Below are positions 1 through 11,199 of a DNA stretch of 60,000 bases, piece after piece. Every line of letters begins with the position of its first letter. The stretch's first letter is position 1. Both the position numbers and the translations under genes were made by a program. Below the pieces are notes generated by a model that was given only the letters and a program-made list of their open reading frames with translations, did not search any database and was not told the DNA's origin. The DNA is taken from assembly GCA_030141605.1 (NCBI GenBank), contig JAQGDQ010000094.1, forward strand, positions 64,001-124,000, given 5' to 3'. This DNA is from Tubiluchus corallicola. Its lineage: Eukaryota > Priapulida > Priapulimorpha > Priapulimorphida > Tubiluchidae.

Positions 1-490
1 TTCGGTTTTTGCCTCTTAGCGGAAAATTTCCCAAGCAAAATCATCCATATTCTGCCATATCCAACAACTTGGCCCCACCTAACCACATACAAAATATTGT
101 GGCCTTAGCTAAAAAACTATGGGAGCAGATGAATCCTAAAGAAAAATAAATGAAGACCCGACCGCTCCATGACCTTTGACCTGGCAAATCGGGTCACACG
201 TGTACGTAGACAACTTTGCCCAGAGAGTGTACCCTGTGAGTTTTGTGTCCCTAGCCCTCAGCATGTAAAAGGTCACAAATTGGGGGACCCAAATTTTGCA
301 TTTTGGCCCGTCCCTCGGGCGTTTAAAACTCGCCAGCTTTTTAAAACCCCAGGTACACACCTGCCCATAATGCCCAAATATTTTAGAAAAAAAATTGGAA
401 AAAATCAAAATCCCTAGGAGGAGATGCGACCTAAACGAAACGCTACCAACCCTGCGAGTTTGGTAGCTTGCAAGGCTTACCAGTTATTAA
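1..490 (-). repeat. Dispersed repeat, inverted copy of 34480-35060
   Basis: Read on the minus strand, this segment matches the sequence at about 34480-35060 block for block: a start around CTTAATAACT, then GGTCGCATCTCCTCCTAGG, the block AGCTGGCGAG, then GTCCCCCAAT, and finally a block ending in CCGCTAGGAGGCAAAAACC. The two copies are diverged but collinear and lie in opposite orientations about 34 kb apart. The left end runs off the window. The short reading frames inside it have no protein support. Confidence 0.75.
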
Positions 491-687
491 GCGTTAAAGT
501 GGCGGAGAATAAATAAATAATAATTCAATGAAAAACTGTTTGCTATGGCAAAATCTTAATAAAACATTAAAGCTTTATAAACATAACCAATTACATACTA
601 ATTAAGCTAACCTCTGAATCAAAAATAATTTCGTTGTAACATTTCATTGCAGATTATAAAAATGATCTTCAACGTTTTGCAAAAGCA
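490..687. other. Unassigned AT-rich spacer
   Basis: Nothing recognisable between the left repeat and the transposase fragment. Confidence 0.5.
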
Positions 688-1090
688 TCAAATACCAGCA
701 GGCATATCTGCTATGTCAATTGCATCAGCATAGAACCGCTGCACATGTAGGCAGTGCTTCATACAGTGAGCCTGCGTAATTTGCTTATGGAATTTTGACA
801 TAGGTATAATGAGTCGGAGTTTCCACTCTGTCATTGTTGTTCCAGCAGGTGGATTTGCATCTTCATTTTCTTTCAAATTAGAGTGGACGGGGGCATTTTC
901 TGCAACAAGCACAATTTGGTTCATCGACATCCGACGTGTCATGCATGTGTGAAAAAGATTCCCTCTGAAACTGCCTCTCCTGTGACTAAAATGTACCACA
1001 CCCATCGTCTGAGAAACTGTAGCAATAACATGTAAATTCGGGCCCCAAGAATTTGGATGAATAGTTATGGAGCGTCTGTTGCTCGACTTC
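688..1090 (-). pseudogene. IS630/Tc1-mariner-like transposase fragment
   Basis: Minus-strand translation shows a DDE-transposase core stretch: WGPNLHVIATVSQTMGVVHF, then HRRGSF, then VLVAENAPVHS. In the IS630/Tc1/mariner superfamily the block corresponding to VAENAPVH normally reads with Asp before Asn (DNAxxH) and supplies the second catalytic acid; here it is Glu. Only about 130 residues are present. The N-terminal DNA-binding part, the last catalytic acid and terminal inverted repeats were not seen, so this is a dead fragment. The superfamily is fairly secure, the exact family is not. Confidence 0.6.
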
Positions 1091-1176
1091 GACGCAGTTT
1101 TAATTAAATCAATTTTAATAAATTCTGCTTTTAATTATAATAATATAATATCTATATCTATGCATTAATTTCGGTT

Positions 1177-1177
<1 letters not shown>

Positions 1178-1250
<73 letters not shown>

Positions 1251-1329
1251 GCGCGCGCACACGCACGCACACACGCACGCACACACGCACGCACGCGCAC
1301 ACGCACATATATATGCATACTTATATATG

Positions 1330-1369
<40 letters not shown>
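1178..1369. repeat. Compound microsatellite (CA)n / (CACG)n / (TA)n
   Basis: About 70 bp of pure CA is followed by CG/CA-alternating steps and then, after a short spacer, by TA repeats (about 1336-1369). Reading frames through it are simple-repeat artefacts. Confidence 0.98.
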
Positions 1370-1372
<3 letters not shown>

Positions 1373-2369
1373 GTTCCGTTGGAGGAAGATATTACGAGGA
1401 AGATAATGATCAGCATTTAGGAAACTAGTTTTTATGTCTTCAATGAACTATTGGTTATTAAAATTTTTGAAATTACGCTTATTGAAAATCACCAATATTG
1501 TAAAGGCATATGCCAGAATTAGTCAGTGTTTTATACAATTACTATACATATGAATAATTAAAGTTTTTAATTTAACTCTGGTTGGTCTTGTGATTAAACG
1601 GTAACAGAACTGCGAAAATAACATAGAGTACACAGATATTCTCTAGGCACAGCGTAACAGATTTGTAGTTTAAGAAGGTAAACATTTGCACTAGAGTGCA
1701 AATTATCGCGGTTTTTGAGATGGTTTGTAATTTGTAACAATTCGTTATTACCTAAACTTGCCATGTACGCCTCTGGGTCAAACGCTACTAATTGTTGTTT
1801 TCAAGGCGGTTCTATGAGCAAGTAAATGTGTAGAAAATGTGAAAACAGTATTAGAGCTATTTCTTACTATAAATGAAGCTGACCATTATTTTGTGAAATT
1901 ATCATTTTAAGCTTAGCCCATCCCAGCTGTGGTATATAAGTTATACATGTTTTCATTCCCATGATAATTTTAACTATTGTTTCAGTAAGTGTTGCAACTA
2001 GCCTGACCTAATTGTAGCAAAATCAGCTAACGTTGGACGATAATTCACTGTTCGCATAATTACTAATTTTAATATTGTAGGTAACATAGACCACACCATG
2101 TGGTACAGCGTATGAGAACGTCTGAGAGGTCATAAGCTCGATACCGCGGCGGACGGACCAGGGAAAATAAACAAGACGGACCTACCTGTTGTTGCGTGTT
2201 TCCAGCTGATTTTGTTAGGGTTGTAATACTGATCTCTGCATGTTCGCATGTACTATAAATGTCTTATAGCATATTTCTTGAAATTAAAACCGACTTATTA
2301 CTTTTCCGTTATTAAACTGAATTAAGAAGAGAAGAATGGACTACTTTATATCATACATTATCTATACAT
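1370..2369. other. Intergenic stretch without recognisable gene
   Basis: About 1 kb of AT-rich sequence between two microsatellite blocks. No exon of the flanking receptor-like gene, RNA gene or mobile element could be recognised on either strand. Confidence 0.5.
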
Positions 2370-2578
<209 letters not shown>

Positions 2579-2701
2579 ACTGTAACTTTATTGTTTAAAA
2601 GAAAAATCTTAACGCAAATTTGGTTATATTTGCGTGAATACACTACTACGAAAAAATGCGGTCAGAAATCGCAGTTGTAAGTTTTCAGCTGATTTTCTTA
2701 C

Positions 2702-3522
2702 CTGGGCATCGTCATCTCCAAGTTAATGTCCGGCCTTTCGAAATTGATAACTGGAGATACAGCGCTGGTTAACCATTCACTTGTTTCAGAACACTCGAAA
2801 TATGGCGAAGTAAATTTCACTGGTAACACAAGTGGGGGTCCCATAATTGAAATGTGCTTTTTAGGATGAAAAAGTTTCTCCAGAGTTATTCTGTAGTTCA
2901 CCGGTGGGGGCAATGATCTTGGGATGCGTTTGCTGAACCATGCCTTCGGCTGAGAATATTTGTCACCATCTGTGTAATCTGAGCGTGCTGCTGCGTCCTC
3001 TAGGACAATCTTGCCGTCTCTTGAGGTAGGGTTTGACTTCCTGGCGTAAGGAGCAAAATCTGCCGCTGACGCAGGCTGATTGGCACTTTTCTGGTACCAA
3101 TTGGGCCAGAAAGTCTTACGATTGAACATTACACTGCTACCGCTGATAACATCGCCATAAGCTGCCATATCGGCTAAGGTTGAATAATGATAATAAAGAA
3201 ATCCCGGTTCCTCAGTGGTAAAATTACCGTGTTCCAACATAAATCCAAAGAAAAACGCCCTGTTGTGAGCCAGCGATGCGGCCAGAGCTAGCAATGGTGG
3301 ACTTTGTTCGCCAGTGTCTCCATTAATACTAACAAAATCGTCGTCAAGTACAAGAAACCGTCCTTCTCCATTGTCCAGCAATTGTCGACAGTTTTGAGCA
3401 TTTACGGTTATAAGCTTTTTTACCGCTATATCAAAACCATCTTCACAAAAACACGATTTTAGTAATATGAATACCAAAGATATGCCTATTACATCGAAAA
3501 ATTTTAATATGAAACTGCGCAT
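2702..3522 (-). CDS. First coding exon, possible GPR158-like extracellular (Cache-type) region
   Basis: A 273-codon open exon begins at ATG 3522-3520 and ends in phase 2 at a strong donor (CCCAG|GTAAG). Residues 1-25 form a hydrophobic signal-peptide-like start (MRSFILKF, then IGISLVFILL). Further on are the landmarks LVLDDDFVSING, LLALAASLAHNRAFFFG, FWPNWYQ, DFAPYARK, GKIVLEDAAARSDYT and, near residue 245, TSPYFECSETSEWL. From memory these resemble the extracellular Cache region of GPR158/GPR179-type orphan class C receptors, where a PYF-C-WL segment closes the domain; this was not checked by a search. N-glycosylation sequon NFT is present. No seven-helix exons were found between 1 and 2700, so the gene is partial. 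An in-frame upstream ATG at 3564 would place extra residues ahead of the signal peptide, so 3522 is preferred. That this is a real exon is likely; the family is tentative. Confidence 0.6.
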
Positions 3523-3980
3523 TTTGCATGTAAAAGCTTCAATTATATGAATTTCAAAAACCAAAAATCTATTAAGATTTCAGAATTCATCTGCCTTTTT
3601 CCATGAAAATTTTGTTTCCGTCTCACCTCGCTGCACTGTGGAAGCAAGCAACAATAGAGACAGCAAGAACACCACCAGCAGCAGCAGAAGTAATAATAAT
3701 TGCTCACAATTTGTGGTTAAGCGGTTTACTAGAGCAAAACCTTTATAGCCTCGGACAAGGAATTTAGCAGTCTCGTTACAAGTGATATAATTGTTAAGAA
3801 GGGCGGTAATAATAAATTAATAATCATTCATGGCCATCAATGTTGGAGAGTATAATGGATAACGGTAATCACTCGTTTGTGTTGGTTCTGAAACTGCATT
3901 TATTGGAAATTTACATTAATGCATTTGGATGTACGTAATAGCTATGCAAGGCTGCTATTTGTAGTTTTCAGTTTGCATTA

Positions 3981-3983
<3 letters not shown>
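3523..3983. promoter_or_regulatory. Upstream region of the receptor-like gene (5' UTR/promoter not resolved)
   Basis: Lies immediately upstream of the minus-strand start at 3522. It contains a short GCA/AGC-triplet run near 3670-3690 but no convincing TATA element. No other feature was seen. Confidence 0.3.

Positions 3984-4074
<91 letters not shown>
3984..4074. repeat. Microsatellite (AGT)n
   Basis: About 30 uninterrupted AGT triplets followed by AAAGGAAAGATAAGG steps. Confidence 0.98.
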
Positions 4075-4075
<1 letters not shown>

Positions 4076-4099
4076 AAAGGAAAGATAAGGAAAGATAAA

Positions 4100-4580
4100 A
4101 GTAAAAGGAAAGTAGTAAAGGTTGTTTAAACTCAATCTCATTTTAATTTACTTCCAAAATATATATTTTCTTGCCTATAAAAGTTAACAATTGTTCTTTA
4201 TATTTGAACAATTAGCTTAAAAAGCTTAAAAAATTACGTCAGAAACAAACCATAGTTTGTGCAATAGCAGACGTCTTCCCTTGCGCGTCAAGTACATTTG
4301 GTCATCCCAGTTACAGTGTTTGGGAAAAAAATACAAACCCCAATCATTTTTGGCCCTTCTATGTCGTGCATATCTCAATATACATTTTACCTTTTGTTCA
4401 AAGTAAATTAATATTAGTATTAAAAAGATCTAATCTATAGCCTGAAAGCGATAATGACCATTAGTCAAGGTTAATAAGTACTGCGGGAGAGCCAGTTTAA
4501 TCGCATCAAATGAGCTGTAGGATGCCAGCGTATGCCTATGCTTACTGCTATTCTCGCATGTATCGAAAAGAAGTCAGCAA
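4100..4580. other. Unassigned AT-rich spacer
   Basis: No supported gene. It precedes an LTR-like segment whose left boundary could not be fixed, so part of this stretch may belong to that element. Confidence 0.4.
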
Positions 4581-4589
4581 CTTTACTTG

Positions 4590-4848
4590 AGGCGCGGCAC
4601 GTAGTTTGAAATGGCGCTCAGGTTATTTTGTCCACGTATCCTTTTATAGTCTCGTCTGTACAAAACCATTGAATAGTGGCGTGAAATACCAGGTGTAAAA
4701 CAGTCGCTATAGAATGGTTGATTCAGCAGGTAAACAGACAAGTGTTTTTGCCATGACGGCACCTGTTCCATAGGAACAACTAGCATGAAGCACAGAGGAC
4801 AAGTTCACTGACAAGACCTCCTGGCAGCGAGGACCCAGCATCGTTACA
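4590..4848 (+). repeat. LTR-like segment ending in TTACA, abutting a primer binding site
   Basis: The last ~105 bp (GGCACCTGTTCC ... CTGGCAGCGAGGACC ... ATCGTTACA) match the end of another segment at about 10993-11199, with an internal deletion here. An earlier part (4640-4740, around GTCTCGTCTGTAC, AATACCAGGT and GATTCAGCA) also matches 5785-5880. Directly after the terminal TTACA comes a tRNA-type primer binding site, which argues that this is the right edge of a plus-oriented 5' LTR. The left edge is unresolved. Confidence 0.55.
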
Positions 4849-4849
4849 C

Positions 4850-4866
4850 TGGTGTCAGAAGTGGGA
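4850..4866 (+). other. Retrotransposon primer binding site, tRNA-Leu type
   Basis: The sequence TGGTGTCAGAAGTGGGA begins two bases after the LTR-like end. TGG complements a mature tRNA CCA end, and the remainder complements a leucine-tRNA-like 3' acceptor/T-arm (TCCCACTTCTGACA). This is the expected start site of minus-strand cDNA in an LTR retrotransposon. Confidence 0.6.
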
Positions 4867-4867
4867 T

Positions 4868-6510
4868 TTGTGGAACTACTTGGATCACGTGATGAAATTA
4901 ACTAGGATTCACTGAGTTCGAATCAGCGCCTCGTTTTTGAACTATAGCACATTCTTCTATGATTCTAGGGCTCGCCAAGTTTTCAAGTTTTTTTCAACAG
5001 GTACGTTTCTCTGTAGTTAGCTGTACTTGTTTTATGCAGTAGTTGTGCTACCATTGAGCAAGGATATAGCAATTTCTTTACGCTCTGTGTTAGATGGAGT
5101 ACCAACGAGAAGCAATTCATGTGTAGATAGAGTTTTCGATACGAAACTACTGGACCATTCGTATCTGCTATTGCAGCACTGTGTACTGTAATTTCGTCAA
5201 ATGAATATGAAAATATGTAGCGGAGTTTTATGTCACAGGGAAGACATATCGTCAAGAAAAGTACCTTAGACACTAAGCTTTTCCATCCCAGTAGTATGGA
5301 TGAATAAGTTTACCTTACAACCTGCAGAAGTACTGGTTCTGATAGGAACCATGGAAGCAAAGAACGCACTGGGCTGCTTTCTAGTGGTGACAGCCGAAGA
5401 TTTCATGGACTTAGCGGTTCTACATCAGGTTAGTACAATTTGCATGCAGTTTGCATTGCTATAGAAGCTACCTCGATGAAGATCGTTTACTGAGACGCGA
5501 TTGTTTGCTACACGGCTCAGGGCACCTTGACGCTACAATTGATAATATAGTTTTAATGTAGTTTTGAAAGTCTTCCTATTGTGGACTAATTTCTTCGGTC
5601 CTACTGAATCCGGCCTGAATGATGTAGGGGCCTTCGAGCCTTGACTACAAACTTCAAAATTTTTGTTGACAGTACGGGTTAAGCATATGTCATTTCGCAC
5701 GTTAAAACTGTACTTTAAAATTGTCCTATTTTAAGCTCTCGTTTTGCTACGTTGAGTTTTAACAGCCCCCTCTGCATTGTGATGGTCTCGTCCGTACGAA
5801 GCCATTGCATAATAGTGTTGAATACCAGGTATAAAACCGTCACTACGGAATGGCCTCATTGATTCAGCATGTAAAAGGACAGGCTGTTCCCTGGCTCTCT
5901 CGAGCTTCAACTGCAGACGTTCTCAGGTTGTCAGCGCATAGATAGAATATATAGTTAGCCAGTGCGAACCTAACTAAATAAATTTTTGTAGCCAAGGTGG
6001 CTCCATCTAGCTGGAAACTTTAAAGTGTGGGCTTTGACCCAGTTACGTTGTCCTTATGCTGTTCTGTAGCGTATATGAACAATCTGTCTTGGGCAAGCTA
6101 GCGAAATTTATCATTAGATATATGCCGCAACGATATAAGTTTATTTTTATTTAATTTTCATTTTGATTTATTTATTAATATTTTTGATTGATTAATTAAC
6201 TGTCAATCTAACTAAACTATGTAACTTTTCATAAATTTAGCCAATGTCAGTCGATTTTGTTTTTCTATTTCAGTTTCTGAATATTGCAGAAATAAAGATC
6301 AGTGGTTTACATGAAATTCAACTGAGAGTTTTGAAGATATGTCATAAATTCCTCTCAGAGACACTAACAAGGAGTGTCCATCGAGCTCTCCTGTACTACA
6401 AAATATACGCATACTCCACGTGTCTCCACTTGAGGTACATATTCTGCACACCACTTCCTCCAACCATGGATCGCACGTTCATAAACGTGTCCGTTAGAAT
6501 GTTGTACAGT
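4868..6510. other. Non-coding interior of the mixed LTR-element region
   Basis: Follows the primer binding site but holds no recognisable gag or protease reading frame. The block 5785-5895 resembles 4640-4760 and may be another LTR piece. Everything else is unassigned. Confidence 0.4.
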
Positions 6511-6972
6511 CGTTAAAGTCGATTCCTGTGGCAACAGCAACCATCAGTCAGCCTCATAACATTTCTGTTATAATTATTTACGTGGCGATCAAACTGTCAT
6601 TTTGACCCAGTAAAATTAATTTCTTTTCACAGACCTGTTACTCGTGTGAATTCAATGTCCGTCCTGGTATACAGCCTCACCTTTCTCGTCGTAAATGGTA
6701 AATTCAGGTAGCGGATGAAGTCCAACCCGGGAACTTAACAGGTTAACCCCATTCTATGCTGGTATAATTTTGCAATTCAAAATTAGTCTCTAAACTGTAC
6801 AGTTATCATGCCTTATACAGAAATAATTGACGGCTCTCTTTGGACACAAATTTTAAACGTAAAATGATTATTAAGGTTATAAAAACAAAAATTTCTCGAG
6901 GTAACCGTAAATGAAATAGTAATGCGTTACTTGCATATATTGGCTAGTTTATTGAATCGGAACATTACATAG
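6511..6972 (+). repeat. Direct repeat copy 1 of ~460 bp (pair with 10586-10995)
   Basis: From CGTTAAAGTC to CGGAACATTACA this segment matches 10586-10995 along its whole length, with scattered substitutions and small indels; both copies end at the same CGGAACATTACA. The two direct copies bracket the minus-strand pol remnant. The copy at 10.6 kb continues into an LTR-like end and this one does not, so these may be parts of LTRs of one family. Confidence 0.75.
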
Positions 6973-7450
6973 GCCTTCCCAAAAAGGCATCGGAATAGTA
7001 GAGTGAATCTTTCTTCACTATAGTTTTACGATGCAAAACCCGAAGACAATAAACACAATAAAGTACTTTTTATAGGGGAATAAAAAGGGGATCTTCTCAT
7101 CCAAAACAACAAACTAATATTTCGTCTTTCTCACAGACTCTCATTCAACTATCCAACAGTCGATCAAAGAGAAGCACACAACCAAAAGTTTAAAGTTCAT
7201 CAACCTTCATGATTTACTGTTTCACTATTCTTCCTATCGTAATCATTCATGACATCATAATGATCAACATTATTTCTATCCAGTTTATGCTTATATATGT
7301 TTGTGCAATCAAAGTGCTTTCGTTATTTGTTTTTTGCGTGCAGTTGTGTGTGCTTTGCATTATATTCGTGAAACAGCATCGGCAGGAATGTTTTTCTTCC
7401 CTGCTATGTGTTCGATTGTGAAGTCGTAGTTTTGAAGGATAAGGTTTCAT

Positions 7451-9540
7451 CTAGCTATCCTTCGATTTTGAGGAGGTGTCATTCGCCATTTTGTGGAGGT
7501 ATGTCAATGGGTTATGGCTGGTTCTAATAATGAACTGCCTCCCCTCTAAGTAATAATTTAGCTTTTCAAGAGCGAAAACTATAGCAAAAGGTTTAACTCT
7601 ATAGCAGCATAGTTTTTCTCGGCAGATGTGTCTCCTGCTAAGATAAGTGATGGGAACCTCTGAGTCATCTGTGGTCTGCTTTTGACTTGAGACTGCCCCA
7701 ATCCGAGTGTGGATGCAGCAGTAGTTACCAGGAATAACTTGGTGTAGCACTTGGTCTGATAACAGGTAGTACCGTAGGGTGAAAAAGCTCTTCTTGCCCT
7801 CGAGCGTCCAGATTACCTTAACAGGGGATTTTTTTGGATTAGATCATGTAGTGGCCCGGCAATTTGGGTGAATTGGGGTATAAGGCGCCGGTAGAAAGCC
7901 TACCAGCCAAAGAAATGATCTGGCCTGAGTTTTGTCTTGGGTCTTTGGAAGTTGACAATGGCTTGAACTTTTCGAGGTTGGGGCTTAGTCGATTTCTCCC
8001 TATTATATATCCAAGGAATTCAGCTTCCTTTGTGCAAAGAAACACTTCCTTGGTTTTAAGGTTAGAGCGGCTGTCCGAAGGCCAAGAAAAACCATGCGAA
8101 TGTGCTTCAGGTGTTCCAGCCATGTCTTTTGATTTGACATAAATGCCATCAATGTAGCCGCGTGCAAAGTTTATTAGGTTGTTGAGAGGTATGGGCTGCA
8201 TTTATTAAATCAAAGGGCAAGACGGTAAATTCCCATTTACTAAAATCTGTTATGAAGGCAGAGATGGGCTGTGAGTCTTCCGCTAAGGGAATTTGCCAAT
8301 ATCTTTTGGTCATGTTCAGATATGTGATGCATTCTGCATCATGCATGTCGTCAAGGATTTCCTCTGGTCTTGGAATTGGGTAATTAATGAACTGTGTTTT
8401 CTGGGTAACGGCTCTGAAATCAATTACAAAACGGACGGTCCCATCTTCGTCATTGATGAGGATTGTTGGCGAGGAATAAGGGGACTTCCAACTTTTTCAT
8501 TTTGCAGATTTCTTTGCACATGTCCTCTTTCCTTGCCTGGGGTATCCTATAGGACGTTGTTGTACTGGTTCTGTATCTTTAAGCAAAATGTGATGTTGAA
8601 TCACGTGAGTCTTGGCTGGAACATCTGTAAAGATATTCGAGACGGTTTCTAGGACACTTACAAGCTGACTTCTCTATTCTTCAGTCAAGTGGTCAGGTAT
8701 GATGATATCGGTTATGGCTTGAGTTTGGGTTGCTCGTGGATGAAACGCAATGTCGGGCAAAATACCCATTTGCATGGGACTAACTTCCAGGAGAGAATCC
8801 AGGGCGTCAAGCGATGTTATATCTCCAGCACCAAAAAAATCAAACTTAGATTCAGTATCCTGGGCATAGAGAGCTACGCTCTGGGTTCGCTGAATATGCG
8901 GCTTCAACAGATTGATATAGGTCTGGACAGTCTTCTTTTTTCCAGGTCTGGATAGTCTTCTTTTCTCGTTTTAAGAGGGCCATGTACAGGAAATCCATAG
9001 ACCTACTCAAAAGGGCTATATTTGATGGATTCCTGTGGCACATCACGATAAGCGAATAGGACAAACTGCATGAGCTCATTCCCTTCTTACAATGCTTTTC
9101 TTGAAGAAGTTTCCTGGTAGAGTTTTTGAGAGATGCACTAAATCTTTCCGTAACTGCCTGACTTTGAGGATGATATGGTGTGGAAAAGATTCCCTTTACA
9201 CCAAGGCCTTGTTCAAGAACAGCGATAAGGGTGGACATAAACTGGGCGCCTCTGTCTGATTGTATAACACGAGGTATGCCATGGCGGCATATGAACTGTA
9301 ACAAAGCCTTAGCAACTTCTTCTGCTGACTCTGCTTTCAAAGGGTAAGCGTCAGCAAAGCGAGTAGCTTGGTCCACGATGACCAAGGCATATTTATGCCC
9401 AGCGTTTGTTCTGTCACGACTGGCAGGGGTTTTAAGGGTGCCCTATTTTTAATTTTCTTCCGTGATGTCTTTTGACATGTTGGGCAAGATTTCACCAACG
9501 CTTTAATCTTTGCATTCATTTTAAAAGTGCATAAACACAG
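7451..9540 (-). pseudogene. Decayed Ty3/gypsy-type pol with integrase upstream of reverse transcriptase
   Basis: Minus-strand domains in transcription order: an integrase zinc-binding remnant (9519-9400, VKSCPTCQK); an integrase core (9385-9000) with all three acids in place (VDQATRF, SDRGAQF, then TERF 35 residues after the second acid); a short segment containing INLLKPH (about 8920-8890); the start of RT (8700-8540, HHI followed by RPYRIP); RT palm pieces (8346-7839, including ITDFSKWEF and FLGYIIG); and an RNase H piece (7750-7451, FAIVFALEKLNYYLEGRQF and HNPLTYL). The YxDD-equivalent reads YIDG, so RT is dead, and several frameshifts and stops separate the parts. Integrase-before-RT is the Gmr1-like arrangement, not the usual gypsy order. 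Gag, protease and matching minus-oriented LTRs were not identified. The element is described as broken and is not restored here. Confidence 0.8.
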
Positions 9541-10440
9541 GTGATTTATACAGGTGGTGGAGAAGTGAATTTTTCCATCTACCTACACAGTCGACATTGT
9601 TTTTTGAGCATATCGTAACGTGTGGCAGGCGTATCTAACGTCTGCCCACATTGCTCAGTTTGAACATTTATTTAACCAGATTATTAAGATGTTTTGATTT
9701 GTACTATTGTGGAACTTCCTCTAAATGATATAAGCGGAGTAGAAACGACTTGTTAATATGGTCTATGGAATACGGAACCCAATCTAGACTTGTAATGGTG
9801 AGACTCCCAGCAAGTTGGTGGACAAAGTCAGGCAAGCTAGACTGACGTGTAAGGAGGAAGCTACCGTAGCAGCGGTGAGGCGATCCTTGAGGTGAGCTGC
9901 CAGCAGCTGTCGGAATTTGGTGAATGGCGTACGATTGGTGTAGTATGGATCGATGGAATCGAATGGAATGATGCAGATACGTTTACAGCATGGAGTGATG
10001 AAACCGTGGTCATGGCTACATGGAAATGGAATGGTGACGCAGTTAAGGCCAGGACTGGAGCTCTGACGTGGTAAAACCGGTACCAGCATGCTTGTAACCT
10101 CGTATACACATGTACAGTTTTGTTTTAATAATCTGTTCCCAGTTTTTTCATGCGTATTATATTTGTAATTGAATTTAATGCCTAGCTTATCTAGATTAAT
10201 TGAGATTGTCGATCAGTAATTTTTCCTAAATATTACATCACAACTGCAACGACGGTACACGTTAGGGACATAACACAGAACCCATAACATGTGCTTTAGG
10301 AAAATCCATGTTTCGGCTCATCATATCTTTGATATGATGGTTAATAAAAATCAATTTTTTTGTGAGGTGCGCTTTCGAGACTAATTAAATAAATAGGTTC
10401 ACAACTCTGACAAAAATAATCAAGTGCACCGTCACAGCTG
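9541..10440 (-). repeat. Retroelement 5' region, inverted relative of 19567-20240
   Basis: Read on the minus strand, this segment matches the plus strand at 19567-20240. Shared landmarks include GAACCTATTTATTTAATTAG, GTTGTGATGTAATATTTAGG, GGTTCTGTGTTAT, CATAGACCATATTAACAA and AATTCACTTCTCCAC. It runs straight into the integrase remnant at 9540, so it is probably the 5' part of that element family. The reading frames inside it are not supported as genes. Confidence 0.65.
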
Positions 10441-10585
10441 GCGTCTCAGCTAAACGGGACGAACGGGGAATCCGTGTCAGATTGTCAGTCACAACTTCAC
10501 TGCTTTATGGTCGCCTCCGTATCTCAAAACCCAGCAATGGCTATTATTTTCATATTAGACCATATGGTTTGAGGTTTCACGACTC

Positions 10586-11199
10586 GTTAAAGTCAATTCC
10601 TATGGCAACAACAACCATCGGTCAGCCTCGTAACATTTCTGCTATAACTATATTACGTGACGGTCAAATTGTCGTTTTGACCCTGTAAAAGTAAGCTCTT
10701 TTCACGGGCCTTGTATACAGCCTCATCTTTCTCGTCGTTCACGGTTGACTCAGTAACGGGTGAACTTAACAGGTTAACCCTATTCTATGCAGGTATGGTT
10801 TTGTAATTCAAAATTAGTATCTAACTGTACAGTTTTCGTGCCTTATACAGAATAATTTGACGGCTCTCCTTGGATACAAAACGTAAAATGATTATTAAGG
10901 TTATAAAAACAAAAATTTCTGGGCGGTAACCGTAAATGAAATAATAATGCGTTACTTGCATATTTTGGCTAGTTTATTGTATCGGAACATTACAATGGCA
11001 CCTGTTTCGTAGAAACAACCAGCAACACAGGACAAGTTTGCTGGCATGTTTACTTAAGCAAATTTCTGTCTGACTTTATAAAGTTTGCTTCATCCTGGCA
11101 GTGAACTCGGATGACTTGGCCTCCGAAAATACGAGGTAACGAACCGGCCAGGGGAGCCACCAGTCAGGCTCCCTGGCGGCGAGGACCGGTATCGTTACA
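10586..11199 (+). repeat. Direct repeat copy 2 plus LTR-like end
   Basis: The first ~410 bp repeat 6511-6972. The remaining ~205 bp (10993-11199) match the LTR-like segment that ends at 4848 and finish with the same ATCGTTACA. No primer binding site follows, as expected for a 3' LTR or a solo LTR. Its orientation is plus, opposite to the pol remnant it brackets. Confidence 0.6.

Noticed and set aside
4850-4866. Fragment of a tRNA gene
   Set aside because: Only the complement of a tRNA 3' end is present, directly after an LTR-like end, which fits a primer binding site and not a tRNA gene.
9784-10109. Minus-strand 80-100 codon frames as gag or accessory protein
   Set aside because: The homologous copy at 19.6-20.2 kb does not keep these frames, and no gag motif is visible.
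10586-10995. 6511-6972 and 10586-10995 as the two LTRs of the enclosed pol element
   Set aside because: They lack TG...CA ends, and the only primer binding site found is elsewhere and in the opposite orientation.
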